Below are positions 27,685-36,427 of a stretch of DNA of 64,000 bases, in pieces. The stretch's first letter is position 1. Every line of letters begins with the position of its first letter. Made by a program: the position numbers and the translations under genes. Source of the DNA: Stappia sp. WLB 29 (GTDB lineage: Bacteria > Pseudomonadota > Alphaproteobacteria > Rhizobiales > Stappiaceae); assembly GCF_023507705.1 (NCBI RefSeq), contig NZ_JALBGD010000014.1, positions 234-64,233 of the forward strand, in the 5' to 3' direction. The notes below the pieces were generated by a model that worked only from the letters and a program-made list of their open reading frames with translations, was not told the DNA's origin and did no database searches.

Positions 27685-28494
27685 CTAGCTGTGACGGACC
27701 AGGGCACCGGGCGTGACCCCGCAGTGCCGCCGGAACTGACGGATCATGTGGCCCTGGTCGCAAAAACCGGCGGCCACCGCCGCTTCCGCCGCACGCATTC
27801 CATCCAGCAACAGCTGCCGAGCAAAATCGACACGGTGCTGCAAGACATGTGCATGCGGGGTCATGCCGGTCACTTTCGCGACGCTGCGCACCAGATAGGA
27901 CGGCGCAAGACCGGCTTCGGCCGACAATTCCCGAAGGGTCAGGCTCTCCCCCGCCTCCACGCCGGCTGCGATGCGCTCCCTGAGCCTGCGGATCGCCGCT
28001 GTCTCCCGTCCTGCGGGCCGCAGTTCGGTGCGCCCATGCAGCGAAAAGGCACAGGCGAGCACTCGGTGGATCGCTTCTTCTGCCGCCAATCGCCAGTCGC
28101 GCCCCTTGGCCGCATTCAGCCTTGCGGCCAGCACGCCCAGCGCCTGCGTCAGAACCTGGGCCCGGTCGCGTGGCGCAATCTCCGCAAAGCCGCGCAACTG
28201 CGAAAGACCCAGAATCTCGCGAACCGCATCCTCGCTCGCATAAAGCATGTTGTAGCGAACGCGTCCGGCCGCGGCATGGCCGGTATGCGGCTCTTCCGGG
28301 TTCATCAGCGACAGCGTGCCTGCAGGAAGAATCATGCTCTCGCCGCGACAGACATATCCACCCGCGCCCTCGGCGATGGCGCCGATAGCAAAGCCGGCAT
28401 GTGCGTGCCGCGCGAATGTCTGGGTACTGAAGGCGGCCTCGAACAGTTCGATTCCGTGATGCCAGCCGAGATGGTGATAGCGGTTTGCCCGCAT
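27685..28494 (-). CDS. AraC-family transcriptional regulator
   Basis: Protein of 269 aa. An N-terminal AraC-binding cupin (about residues 1-130, with ARHAHAGFAIGAI and PHTGHAA) precedes two helix-turn-helix units at the C-terminus (SLTLRELSAEAGLAPSYLVRSV and AAVAAGFCDQGHMIRQFRRHCG). The inner ATG (MRANRYHHLG) gives the family start. DUF2000 follows immediately, so the two probably form one unit, with the regulator acting on an effector not identifiable here. Confidence 0.88.
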   Translation of the reverse strand: MRANRYHHLGWHHGIELFEAAFSTQTFARHAHAGFAIGAIAEGAGGYVCRGESMILPAGTLSLMNPEEPHTGHAAAGRVRYNMLYASEDAVREILGLSQLRGFAEIAPRDRAQVLTQALGVLAARLNAAKGRDWRLAAEEAIHRVLACAFSLHGRTELRPAGRETAAIRRLRERIAAGVEAGESLTLRELSAEAGLAPSYLVRSVAKVTGMTPHAHVLQHRVDFARQLLLDGMRAAEAAVAAGFCDQGHMIRQFRRHCGVTPGALVRHS

Positions 28495-28567
28495 GATGCC
28501 GCGTCTTCTCCGCTCCAGGTCGCCCCCCGCCGCGTGGTGGCTCAAGCGAGCTCGCCACGCGCCCCTG

Positions 28568-28999
28568 TCACGTCATGGCGATATAGTTGCGCATGTCCTC
28601 CGCCTCGCGCTCGATCTGCGCGATGCGATGCTTGACCACGTCGCCGATGGAGATCAGCCCGTCAAGCTTGCCGTCCTTGACCACCGGCACATGGCGGAAG
28701 CGCCCTCCGGTCATGCGCGCCATGACGGTGTTCACCGTCTCCGTCGCCTGGCAGGTCACGACCTTGGCGGTCATGTAGGCCGAGGCCGGCTTGTCGAGCG
28801 CATCGGTACCGTCCTGCGAGATTGCCCGGACCACATCGCGCTCGGAGATGATGCCGCGGATGGCACCCTTGCCGTCGGTGATGACGATGGCGCCGATGCG
28901 CTTGGCTCCGAGAATCGCGCAAATCTCGCGCATCGTCGTCTCGGCATGCTCCGTCACCACGTCCCGCCCCTTCTCGTTGAGAATTGATGCGACCGTCAT
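28568..28999 (-). CDS. CBS-domain pair protein
   Basis: Protein of 143 aa made only of two CBS motifs (about residues 5-65 and 72-132: IGAIVITDGKGAIRGIISERDVVRA; HVPVVKDGKLDGLISIGDVVK). CBS pairs bind adenine nucleotides and regulate partner proteins. No partner domain is attached. The ATG at MTVASILNEKG is preferred over the longer frame because it begins right at the first CBS strand. It follows the rhomboid gene on the same strand after 122 bp. Confidence 0.88.
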   Translation of the reverse strand: MTVASILNEKGRDVVTEHAETTMREICAILGAKRIGAIVITDGKGAIRGIISERDVVRAISQDGTDALDKPASAYMTAKVVTCQATETVNTVMARMTGGRFRHVPVVKDGKLDGLISIGDVVKHRIAQIEREAEDMRNYIAMT

Positions 29000-29121
29000 G
29001 TCCGACCTCCCCGGTGGCTTGTCCTGGCTGCGGGCCGGGAGCATCGCAGCTCCCGATTCCGCTTCCATCATGACAAATCCCTGTCGCCGCGCAATCGGCA
29101 ACACTGCGGGGGAGAGACGCT

Positions 29122-29883
29122 CTACCGGCGGCGTGGCACCGGATCGAAAAGGGAAAACAACAGAAAACCGGCAACGAACCCGCCGATATGGGCCTCCCAG
29201 GCGACGCTGCCCCCCTCCCCGGCACCCGGCAGGGAAATGATGCCGAACAGGAAGTTGATGCCGAACCAGACCAGCAGAAACATCATCGCCCGGGGGTTGG
29301 CGAGCGTCGCGGCCATGCCGGAGGCAGGAATTCGGTAAGCGAACTCATCCGTCCGCCGCATCGCGCCGAGCGGCCCGCCCATGTCGAAGACAAAGCGCGT
29401 CGCAGCCGCCATCTGGCCGGAAATCGCGGCCGAAGCCCCGATCATCGGCACCGTCTCGCCGAAGTGCAGCGCAAGGTGCAGCGCAGCGCCGGCCACGGCG
29501 CAGACGGCGGAGAGCACCAGGAACCGCGCCGTACCGAAGCGCCGGGCGACCGCGGATCCGAAGACCGCCATCCACATCACATTGACGAAGAGATGCCCCC
29601 ATCCCCCATGCAGGAATGCGTAGGTGAGAAAGGTCCAGGCCTTTGCCGGCTCGCCGCCCGGCAACTGATACAGGGCGACCGCGTCCGGAAGGTAGCGTGC
29701 CGGCAGGAACGAGAAGGCGAGCAGGACTTCGTATCGCAGGTCTCTCGACAACAGATACGTGTCCGCCAGATGCACGCCGATCAGCACCAGCGATAGCCAG
29801 GTCACCACTTTCGGCAGGTTGAAGACCGGCTCCGACGGCGGCGGGCCCTGATCGTAAATCTCTAAAGGTCTGGGTTCGTGCAT
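29122..29883 (-). CDS. Rhomboid-family intramembrane serine protease
   Basis: Polytopic membrane protease of 253 aa. The catalytic serine is S151 in MIGASAAISG and the histidine is H232 in WEAHIGGFVAG. The loop residues HGGWGHLFVNVMWM correspond to the usual rhomboid HxxxxHxxxN region. At least six membrane segments are visible, with a roughly 50-residue insertion between the serine and the following helix. Substrates are unknown. Confidence 0.9.
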   Translation of the reverse strand: MHEPRPLEIYDQGPPPSEPVFNLPKVVTWLSLVLIGVHLADTYLLSRDLRYEVLLAFSFLPARYLPDAVALYQLPGGEPAKAWTFLTYAFLHGGWGHLFVNVMWMAVFGSAVARRFGTARFLVLSAVCAVAGAALHLALHFGETVPMIGASAAISGQMAAATRFVFDMGGPLGAMRRTDEFAYRIPASGMAATLANPRAMMFLLVWFGINFLFGIISLPGAGEGGSVAWEAHIGGFVAGFLLFSLFDPVPRRR

Positions 29884-30411
29884 TGTCTCGCGCCTGGCGG
29901 TGATCGTCAGTCACCAGATCGGCCGCCGAGGACGATCCGTCAAGCCGCCTGCCGACAGTCGGGGCCGGACGAGTGTCAAAGAAAAGCCGCCCGCCGCGCT
30001 TGCACGCGATCCGGGCGGCCAGGAAGTGGTGGAAATCGGCGCCTTGGCCGGATTCCGGCAAACGAGGTCAGTCGTCGCGCGGTGCAGATAAACTCGATTT
30101 ACCAACTGCCTGATCCTGCACATCAAACCGACGCCGCGGCAACCGCTACCCTTCGTTAACCTTAACAAGAGGTAAAGCGAACCGTTCAACTGCTTGGCAT
30201 GCGCCCTGCTTCGTAACCGTCAACGCGTGGCACAGGTAGGAAAAACGTCCCGAAACCGGACAGTTTTCCGCTTCCGCAGACAAGAAAGCGCAGGGCGTCC
30301 CACGTTCCGGCACACCTGCCGGTTCCGATGGCCGGCCTTGCGCGAAAACAGGACACACGCTCCCACCGGGCCCGCCGGGAGGAGCGGAAAACGGGGGCAA
30401 GGTTGGTCGAC
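29884..30411. other. Gene-free divergent spacer
   Basis: Between the rhomboid gene and the PAS-domain gene there are 528 bp without a convincing coding frame on either strand. The middle (30150-30180) contains TTAA-N7-TAAA (30162-30176), 7 of 8 bases of a CtrA site. I see no tRNA, terminator or repeat. Confidence 0.5.
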
Positions 30412-31068
30412 ATGAAACATCCGGTGACGCAGCAGCTCTATGAATACTGGGACAGTCTGCGCGGCGATCGGCCGGCGCCGGACCGCGGCGAGATCGAGCC
30501 CGGCCGGATCCGTGCCGTGCTCGGCGACACCTTCATCCTGGAACTCGTCGACCGGGACACCTATCGCTACCGGTTGGCCGGAACCCGACTATGCGCCCTG
30601 CATTGCCGCGAGTTGAAGAACCGCAACATCCTGCGCGGCTGGTCGGACGAGGACCGCGAGGCGCTGTCCACGCTGCTCGCCGCGGTCAACGAGGACGCGG
30701 CCGCTGCGGTGATCGGCATCACCGGCTATACGGAGCGCAAGCAGACGGTCGACATGGAGATGCTGCTGCTGCCGCTTCACATTCCCGGCGAGGGCTGCAG
30801 CCGCGTGCTTGGCGCCTGTGTCGCATTGGAACAGCCCTACTGGGCCGGCATGCATCCGCTCCTGTCGCAGACGATCAAGAGCGTGCGGCTGATCTGGCCG
30901 GACGAGCGACCCGCCTTCGTGCGCCCGCAGCCGCGCGGTTCCGTCAGCACCGTTCCGCGGTTCGGGCGGCAGCCGTCCCTCCTGCAGGCCGCCTCTCCCC
31001 CCATGCAAGTGTTGGCCGAAGCACGGCGAGTACAGCATCTGATGGTCATCGAGGGCGGCAAAAGCTGA
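30412..31068 (+). CDS. PAS-domain (PAS_5-like) protein
   Basis: Protein of 218 aa starting MKHPVTQQLYEYWDSLRGDRPAPDR. Residues 10-160 resemble the degenerate PAS domain common in Rhizobiales (LGDTFILELVDRDTYRYRLAGTRLCALHCRELK). No kinase, GGDEF or DNA-binding part is attached, so it may act as a sensor or adaptor. The tail (170-218) is polar. A PilZ-domain gene follows 139 bp later, and both are signalling-type proteins. Confidence 0.78.
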   Translation: MKHPVTQQLYEYWDSLRGDRPAPDRGEIEPGRIRAVLGDTFILELVDRDTYRYRLAGTRLCALHCRELKNRNILRGWSDEDREALSTLLAAVNEDAAAAVIGITGYTERKQTVDMEMLLLPLHIPGEGCSRVLGACVALEQPYWAGMHPLLSQTIKSVRLIWPDERPAFVRPQPRGSVSTVPRFGRQPSLLQAASPPMQVLAEARRVQHLMVIEGGKS

Positions 31069-31207
31069 GTTGGCGCAGCCGCAAGTATTGACATCCGCAG
31101 CCCTGCACAGGCCCTTGCTTACCAACTGTTAACTGCCACACCATATCTTCGACCGGCAGTGTTCGCGCGGCCTCCATGTCGTGCGCTCCAGGGAAGGTCG
31201 ACGACGC

Positions 31208-31828
31208 ATGGCGCACGCCACGGCACTCACGTATACGACAGCTGCCGCAGCCAAGAATGTCGACCGTCGGCGCCATTCCCGCGTTCCGGTGAATATTCTC
31301 GGTCGCTTCATGCTGGAGGATCGCCAGGAGTATCCCTGCCAGATCGTCGACATGTCTCCCGGGGGCGCCGCCATAATCGCCCCGGTGCCGGCGCGCGTCG
31401 GCGAGCGCATCATCGCCTATATCGACCATATCGGCCGGATCGAGGGCGAGGTGGTGCGCGAGATCGAGGGTGGGTTCGCCATCCGCATCAACGCGCCGAT
31501 GCGCAAGCGCGACAAGCTCGCCAACGTCCTGACCTGGCTTGCCAATCGCGACGTGCTCAACCTGCCGGAAGATCGGCGCCACGACCGCTTCACGCCGAAG
31601 AACCCGATCACCCAGATCGTCCTGCCGGACGGGCGCAGCTACAAGTCGCGGATCATCGACGTGTCGCTGTCGGGTGCCTCGATCAAGACCGAGGTGAAGC
31701 CGGAGATCGGCATGGCGATCGGCATCGGCAAGATGCGCGCCCGCGTGGTGCGCCACACCGAGGACGGCATCGCCGTCGAGTTTGCCAACATCCAGAACCG
31801 CGACCTGCTCGAAAAGCACATTTCCTGA
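31208..31828 (+). CDS. Double PilZ-domain protein
   Basis: Protein of 206 aa with two PilZ units, each with the c-di-GMP signature: DRRRHSRVPV with DMSPGGA (about residues 20-55), and RRHDRFTPK with DVSLSGAS (about 126-165). It probably binds c-di-GMP and signals to motility or exopolysaccharide machinery. No effector domain is present. The ATG at MAHATALT is chosen over an earlier in-frame one because it directly precedes the domain. Confidence 0.87.
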   Translation: MAHATALTYTTAAAAKNVDRRRHSRVPVNILGRFMLEDRQEYPCQIVDMSPGGAAIIAPVPARVGERIIAYIDHIGRIEGEVVREIEGGFAIRINAPMRKRDKLANVLTWLANRDVLNLPEDRRHDRFTPKNPITQIVLPDGRSYKSRIIDVSLSGASIKTEVKPEIGMAIGIGKMRARVVRHTEDGIAVEFANIQNRDLLEKHIS

Positions 31829-32151
31829 TCCCGACGGTCTAAAGACCGCAGCACAGGCTCGCCCGGACGCCATGTCCGTGCGGGCCTGATCGCGTTTTCG
31901 CGCCGCTCTCTCGCCTCTTCCGATCACTCGCTTTGCCGACCCGCAATCGCCCATGCGCTTGCGGGGAAAGGCATTTTTGCGCCCGTTTTACGGCCCTCCC
32001 CAAGGGGCGTTCGATCTCTACAATTTTAATCAAAACAAGTATAAATTATCTTATAAATCTCTTATATTTCAAATAAACTTCCGACGTCGACCTTAGACGC
32101 AAATAAAAACGAGCATGTCATTGTCTTGTCAGCCTTGGGGAGGGCGAAGAC
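31829..32151. other. A+T-rich spacer before the transglutaminase-like gene
   Basis: No gene is seen in these 323 bp. The last 120 bp (32015-32115) are very A+T-rich for this genome, with long A/T runs and TATAAATT-like stretches, which is suited to a strong promoter or a binding site for a nucleoid protein. I could not single out one -35/-10 pair. Confidence 0.5.
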
Positions 32152-32769
32152 ATGACAATGAACGCGAAATATCTGAAGTATACTCTTCTCGCACTGGCAC
32201 TGATCGCGACCGGCACGAGCCAAGCCAATGCGCAGGCCGGGCGTTTCATGGAGACCGGCACAATGGCGAAGGCACCTGTCGGCCATGTCGGCTTCTGTCA
32301 GGAAAATCCTGTGGAGTGCGAACCGGACGGCAAGGGCGCCGTGGTCGTCAAGCTCGATCGCGAGCGCTGGAACGAGCTCATCGCCATCAATACGGAAGTG
32401 AATGATCGCATCCGGCCGGTGACCGACATCGAGCTTTTCGGCGTCGAGGAATACTGGACCTATCCGGTCGACGGTGCCGGCGACTGTGAGGAATACGTGC
32501 TGGAGAAGAAGCGCGTGCTGCTGAACCGGGGCTGGCCGGCCAGCGCCCTGCTGATCACCGTCGTCAAGGACACCAACAACGCGGGCCATGCCGTTCTCAC
32601 GGTCCGCACCGATCAGGGTGACGTCATCCTCGACAACCAGATTGAGGCCGTTCTGCCCTGGTACTCGGCCCCCTATCGGTTTGTGAAGCGGCAGTCGGTG
32701 TCGCATCCGGCGAAGTGGGCCGCCATCTCCGACCTGCGGACCAGCACGCTGGCCAGCATCGGAAACTGA
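32152..32769 (+). CDS. Exported transglutaminase-like cysteine peptidase (BTLCP)
   Basis: Secreted or periplasmic protein of 205 aa. A signal peptide covers residues 1-27 (ending ...SQANA). The catalytic triad of bacterial transglutaminase-like cysteine peptidases is visible as C112 (GAGDCEEYV), H146 (NAGHAVLTV) and D161 (LDNQ). The family is common in alphaproteobacteria, some members being partnered with LapD/LapG-like c-di-GMP adhesion control; no such partner is adjacent here. It has its own promoter region, and the PilZ gene lies upstream. Confidence 0.9.
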   Translation: MTMNAKYLKYTLLALALIATGTSQANAQAGRFMETGTMAKAPVGHVGFCQENPVECEPDGKGAVVVKLDRERWNELIAINTEVNDRIRPVTDIELFGVEEYWTYPVDGAGDCEEYVLEKKRVLLNRGWPASALLITVVKDTNNAGHAVLTVRTDQGDVILDNQIEAVLPWYSAPYRFVKRQSVSHPAKWAAISDLRTSTLASIGN

Positions 32770-32890
32770 CGGCTGGTCGGCGGGACCGAACACCCGCCAC
32801 CCGCGCGGCTTGGCAGTACACGAAGCATTGCGCCGTCACTGATGGCAACCAGGCCCATCCCCTCCCCCATACCCCGGGGTCGGGTTGCCG

Positions 32891-32926
32891 GCCGGTCTCC
32901 GCTGATGCGGAGGCCGGCCTTTTTTT
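32891..32926. terminator. Intrinsic terminator
   Basis: GCCGGTCTCCGC and GCGGAGGCCGGC form a 12-bp stem with one G-T pair and a TGAT loop, followed by seven T. It ends the transglutaminase-like gene; the convergent carbonic anhydrase gene ends just beyond. Confidence 0.9.
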
Positions 32927-32928
32927 GC

Positions 32929-33465
32929 TCAGCTCTCGGCAACCGGCGACAGGCCGGCGATATAGCGGCGCCACTTGCCGACATAACCTTCGGCAGAGGC
33001 GGCGATGCGCGCCTCGGCGGCCTCGTCGAGCTGGCGCACTACACGCCCCGGCATGCCGACCACCAGCGAATTGTCCGGGATCTCCTTGCCCTCGGCGATC
33101 AGAGCGTTGGCGCCGATGATGCAGTTTCGGCCGATGCGAGCGCCGTTCAGCACGGTCGCGCCCATGCCCACCAGCGTGTTGTCGCCGATGGTGCAACCAT
33201 GCAGGATCGCCTTGTGTCCAATCGTGCAGCCGCGGCCGATGTCCAGCGGAAAGCCCATGTCCGTATGCAGCACGCAGCCGTCCTGCACATTGGAGCCCTC
33301 GCCCACGGTGATCGTTTCGTTGTCGCCGCGCAGCACCGCTCCGAACCAAACGCTGGCCCCTCGCATCAGGACGATACGCCCGATCACCGCCGCATCCGGG
33401 GCGATCCAATAAGTTCCGGGTTCGGGCGTGACGGGGCTGTGATCGTCGAGGCGGTAAAGCGGCAT
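32929..33465 (-). CDS. Gamma-class carbonic anhydrase-like hexapeptide protein
   Basis: Left-handed beta-helix protein of 178 aa with the three zinc ligands of gamma-carbonic anhydrases, H67, H84 and H89 ([16 protein letters not shown]). It may hydrate CO2, though many members in this family have low or unknown activity. Start [11 protein letters not shown] is the family N-terminus; the open frame upstream is not coding. It converges with the transglutaminase-like gene. Confidence 0.9.
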   Translation of the reverse strand: MPLYRLDDHSPVTPEPGTYWIAPDAAVIGRIVLMRGASVWFGAVLRGDNETITVGEGSNVQDGCVLHTDMGFPLDIGRGCTIGHKAILHGCTIGDNTLVGMGATVLNGARIGRNCIIGANALIAEGKEIPDNSLVVGMPGRVVRQLDEAAEARIAASAEGYVGKWRRYIAGLSPVAES

Positions 33466-33551
33466 CTGAAACTCCGGCAGGGCTGAGGCGTCATGCGGGA
33501 CGGGAGGAGGGAGAAAGGCAGCAAGGAGCAGCACCCGGTGGGCGCCGCGCC

Positions 33552-33869
33552 TTACAGAAGGACAATCAACGCAGTATGCACGACCATGATGCCGGAGCAA
33601 AGGCTCCACATTCCCGCGATCGTGGAGGAGGCCACCAGCCAGCCGAGCGGCCGCTGTTCGACCCTGCGGCCGCGAATCGCGTTACGCATGATGATGAAGG
33701 GACCTGCGAAGACGCACAGCACACAGGACAGGAGACCCTTTATCCAGGTCTCTACCGAGATGGCAAACCTCAGGGGTTCCCCCGTCACAAGCTGATAGAA
33801 ACTGCCGACAATTCCCGAAATGACGAAGCCCGCGCAGCCGAGATAGGCAGCTAGTGCCAGTTCACTCAT
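33552..33869 (-). CDS. Small three-helix membrane protein
   Basis: Protein of 105 aa with three hydrophobic segments (about residues 2-27, 43-62 and 74-105). No motif or named family is recognisable. Its ATG lies only 7 bp from a perfect CtrA box. The frame is hydrophobic throughout and clearly better than overlapping plus-strand frames. Confidence 0.65.
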   Translation of the reverse strand: MSELALAAYLGCAGFVISGIVGSFYQLVTGEPLRFAISVETWIKGLLSCVLCVFAGPFIIMRNAIRGRRVEQRPLGWLVASSTIAGMWSLCSGIMVVHTALIVLL

Positions 33870-33876
33870 GATGCCG

Positions 33877-33891
33877 TTAACCCCTCGTTAA
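33877..33891. promoter_or_regulatory. CtrA-type site TTAA-N7-TTAA
   Basis: TTAA-CCCCTCG-TTAA is a perfect CtrA match, 7 bp upstream of the start codon of the small membrane protein (minus strand) and 217 bp before the plus-strand membrane gene. The position so near a start codon suggests repression of that gene, or that transcription of the other gene is controlled. Confidence 0.6.
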
Positions 33892-33963
33892 CCAATTCTC
33901 TGGGACCTTAACCGGAAACTCGGGTTTCCTTCCAGCAAATAGCATGCCGTTTGCGCGGCCCCA

Positions 33964-33978
33964 TTAACGGACTGGTAA
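33964..33978. promoter_or_regulatory. Near-CtrA site TTAA-N7-GTAA
   Basis: TTAA-CGGACTG-GTAA matches 7 of 8 consensus bases and stands 130 bp before the plus-strand membrane gene, in the same spacer as the perfect site at 33877. Confidence 0.35.
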
Positions 33979-34108
33979 CCATAAAGATGGCGAACGGAGC
34001 GCCCCGCGTCCCGGCACAGATCGGGACACCCGTCCCGCATCGGGACAGCCCGACGGGCGCCCTGCCCTGTCCCGGTGCGCCCTCGCGGGCGGCAACGGGA
34101 GCCTGCGG

Positions 34109-34834
34109 ATGATGCCGCTCACTCTTCCCGGCGGAACGGGCATCGAGGCCCGCCACTTCACATCGATGGTCTTTGCGCTGGCCCTCGCCGGCACCGCGCT
34201 GGTGGCCCACACGGTCGGCAGCTGGCTGACCTATACCCGTGGCCCCACGGGTTGGAGCGATAGCCGCGAACGCGTTCCTGTCACCCTCGGCCCTACCGAG
34301 CTGAAAGTGCCGGCCAACATGATGCGGAGGGTCGAGGAGCGGATTGCCGGCGGCCCTGTCGACCGGCTGAGCCTGGCGGTCCTGTGGCCTTCCATGGACG
34401 GCTACAGCGAGCTCAACGCCCGCGCCTTCGCCGACCCGAGCGACACGTCCGCCGTCATTCTCGTGGCACTGGAGCCGACGCTGACGGCCGACATCATGGA
34501 CACAAGCGAGCGCCTGACCCAGGTCTGGCTGTCGCTCGCCTCGGGCAATCCCCTGCCCGGTCCGGCAGGCCTTGCCCTTCTGCCCCTGCCCGGCGATCCG
34601 ACCAGCGGCACCGACTTCGTCGCGCATCGCGCCGAGGCGGGACGCCTCTTTGCCGCCCGCTGCTTTACGCCGCGGGACAAGGCACTGGCCGCCACCTGCG
34701 AGCGCAGCATCCGCCTCGGCCACGGCCTCTTCGCCACCTACCGCTTTCGCCAGGCTCAGCTGGAACACTGGCAGAAGCTGGATGACGGCATTGCCGCTCT
34801 GGTCGCCAGCCTGTCGCCCGGCCCCGCCTCCTGA
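34109..34834 (+). CDS. Single-span membrane protein of unknown function
   Basis: Protein of 241 aa with one hydrophobic segment near the N-terminus (about residues 17-40, FTSMVFALALAGTALVAHTVG) and a soluble, probably periplasmic remainder. Two cysteines are visible (residues about 187 and 196), which could form a disulphide. I do not recognise a family. A terminator follows. Near CtrA-like sites lie in the preceding spacer. Confidence 0.65.
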   Translation: MMPLTLPGGTGIEARHFTSMVFALALAGTALVAHTVGSWLTYTRGPTGWSDSRERVPVTLGPTELKVPANMMRRVEERIAGGPVDRLSLAVLWPSMDGYSELNARAFADPSDTSAVILVALEPTLTADIMDTSERLTQVWLSLASGNPLPGPAGLALLPLPGDPTSGTDFVAHRAEAGRLFAARCFTPRDKALAATCERSIRLGHGLFATYRFRQAQLEHWQKLDDGIAALVASLSPGPAS

Positions 34835-34855
34835 CGCACATCCTTGCTGCGATAC

Positions 34856-34893
34856 GAAAAACGGGCGCCCGCCAAGCGGTGCGCCCGTTTTCT
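34856..34893. terminator. Bidirectional intrinsic terminator
   Basis: ACGGGCGC and GCGCCCGT pair around a 12-nt loop, with an A-run before and TTTTCTTC after. It lies between the convergent ends of the 241-aa membrane protein and the DUF3126 gene. Confidence 0.85.
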
Positions 34894-34941
34894 TCAAACT
34901 CCGGCCCGATGCCGGAGCCCGGTTGCTTAAATGCGTGCGGC

Positions 34942-35160
34942 TCAGGCCTCGTCGAGATCGTACGACAGGATCGCCATCTGGAAGTTCCAGCTCAGGTCGT
35001 CGTCATCGTCGTCGTCGCGATAGATCACGCCGATGAACTCCTCGCCGATATAGACCTCGGCGGAATCGTCCTTCTTCGGACGCGCGCGGACGACAAGCTT
35101 CGGAAGCTCGAACTTCTTCTGGAGGTAGGCCTCGAGCTTGCGGATCTCGTCTGGCTTCAC
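34942..35160 (-). CDS. DUF3126 family protein
   Basis: Small cytoplasmic protein of 72 aa (KPDEIRKLEAYLQKKFELPKL; an acidic run of seven Asp near residue 53) matching DUF3126, a family of Rhizobiales often found beside cysE. Start is GTG, with AAAGGAGCC placed properly 5-6 nt upstream; a longer open frame exists but lacks this site. Function is unknown. cysE lies upstream on the same strand. Confidence 0.88.
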   Translation of the reverse strand: MKPDEIRKLEAYLQKKFELPKLVVRARPKKDDSAEVYIGEEFIGVIYRDDDDDDDLSWNFQMAILSYDLDEA

Positions 35161-35341
35161 GAAAGGCTCCTTTCTGGGGCGTCGGACATTGCACCCGCGC
35201 CCAAACGGGTTGCCGGCCATGCCGGAATGCGCCCGAACCTACACATTCGGCCGCTCGAACCAAGAAAAAAGCGCGCCTTTCCCCCAGCTGGGGGCGGCGC
35301 GCCCTGCTTTCACGCGTCTGAAGCGTCCCGCCTCGGTAGCG

Positions 35342-36175
35342 TCAGCCCTTGTCGCTGTCCGCCGACAGAAGCTGGTCCATGGTGCGCGACGGTTCGGCGC
35401 AGCCGGCCGCCCCCACCACCCGTGCCGGCACGCCGGCAACGGTGGAGTTCGGCGGCACGTCCATCAGCACCACGGAGCCGGACGCCACCTTCGAGCAATG
35501 GCCGATCTCGATATTGCCCAGCACCTTGGCCCCGGCACCGAGCAGCACGCCATTGCGGATCTTCGGATGGCGGTCGCCCTCCTCCTTGCCCGTACCGCCC
35601 AGCGTCACGTTCTGCAGGATCGAAACATTGTCGCCGATCTGCGCCGTGGCGCCCACGACGATGCCGGTGGCGTGGTCGACGAAGACGCCCACACCGACCG
35701 GGACGGCCGGATGGATGTCCACCTGGAAGGCTTCCGAGCATCGGCTCTGCAGGTAGAGCGCGAAGTCCTTGCGCCCGCGCTTCCAGAGCCAGTTGGCCAG
35801 CCGGTGCGTCTGAAGCGCGTGAAAGCCCTTGAAGTAGAGCAACGGCTCCAGCAACCGGGTGCAGGCCGGGTCGCGGTCGTAGACGGCAACCAGATCCACC
35901 CGGAAAGCTTCGGCAAGCGCCCGCGAGTCCTGCAACGCCTCCAGATAGGTCTGGCGGATCAGGGAGGGCGAGACCACCACGTGACCGAGCCGGTCGGCCA
36001 GACGGTGGACGACGGCCTCTTCCAGCCGGTCATGGTTGAGCACGGTCTCGTAGGCGAAGGATGCCAGCGCCGGCTCGCAGCGCACCATCGCTTCGGCCTC
36101 TTCGCGGAGCTGGCTCCAGACGGGATCGTGGCGCGGCAGGGCCGGCGCCTCGGCAAGGGGGTTGGTTTGCGGCAT
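35342..36175 (-). CDS. cysE: Serine O-acetyltransferase
   Basis: Acetylates serine for cysteine synthesis, in the cytoplasm. The 277-aa product has the alpha-helical N-terminal SATase domain (about 15-140) and the hexapeptide beta-helix with IHPAVPVGVGVFVDHATG and DNVSILQNVTLGGTGKE, where the histidines and aspartate of the active site lie. Typically feedback-inhibited by cysteine at the C-terminus. Start at MPQTNPLAE gives the family length; a longer frame runs further upstream. Confidence 0.95.
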   Translation of the reverse strand: MPQTNPLAEAPALPRHDPVWSQLREEAEAMVRCEPALASFAYETVLNHDRLEEAVVHRLADRLGHVVVSPSLIRQTYLEALQDSRALAEAFRVDLVAVYDRDPACTRLLEPLLYFKGFHALQTHRLANWLWKRGRKDFALYLQSRCSEAFQVDIHPAVPVGVGVFVDHATGIVVGATAQIGDNVSILQNVTLGGTGKEEGDRHPKIRNGVLLGAGAKVLGNIEIGHCSKVASGSVVLMDVPPNSTVAGVPARVVGAAGCAEPSRTMDQLLSADSDKG

Positions 36176-36427
36176 GTCCGCCTCCTTATGGAGCCCCGCC
36201 GGACAGGCAGGACAGGCTCCCTTCAAGCACAGGTCGTTGGCGTCATCTTACTGCGATGTGTGCAGGCAAGGCCATAGGTCAAGCTTGCCGTAACGGTCAT
36301 TTCACGCCGCTCTCGGTACACGGCATACTCTCTGGCACGCATCCAACGCCTTCCTCGAATGGACTGTGTCGCCGCACCTTGCGATAACCATGCGCAACCC
36401 GTCCCTTTTCGAAGCTTCGGACCCGAC

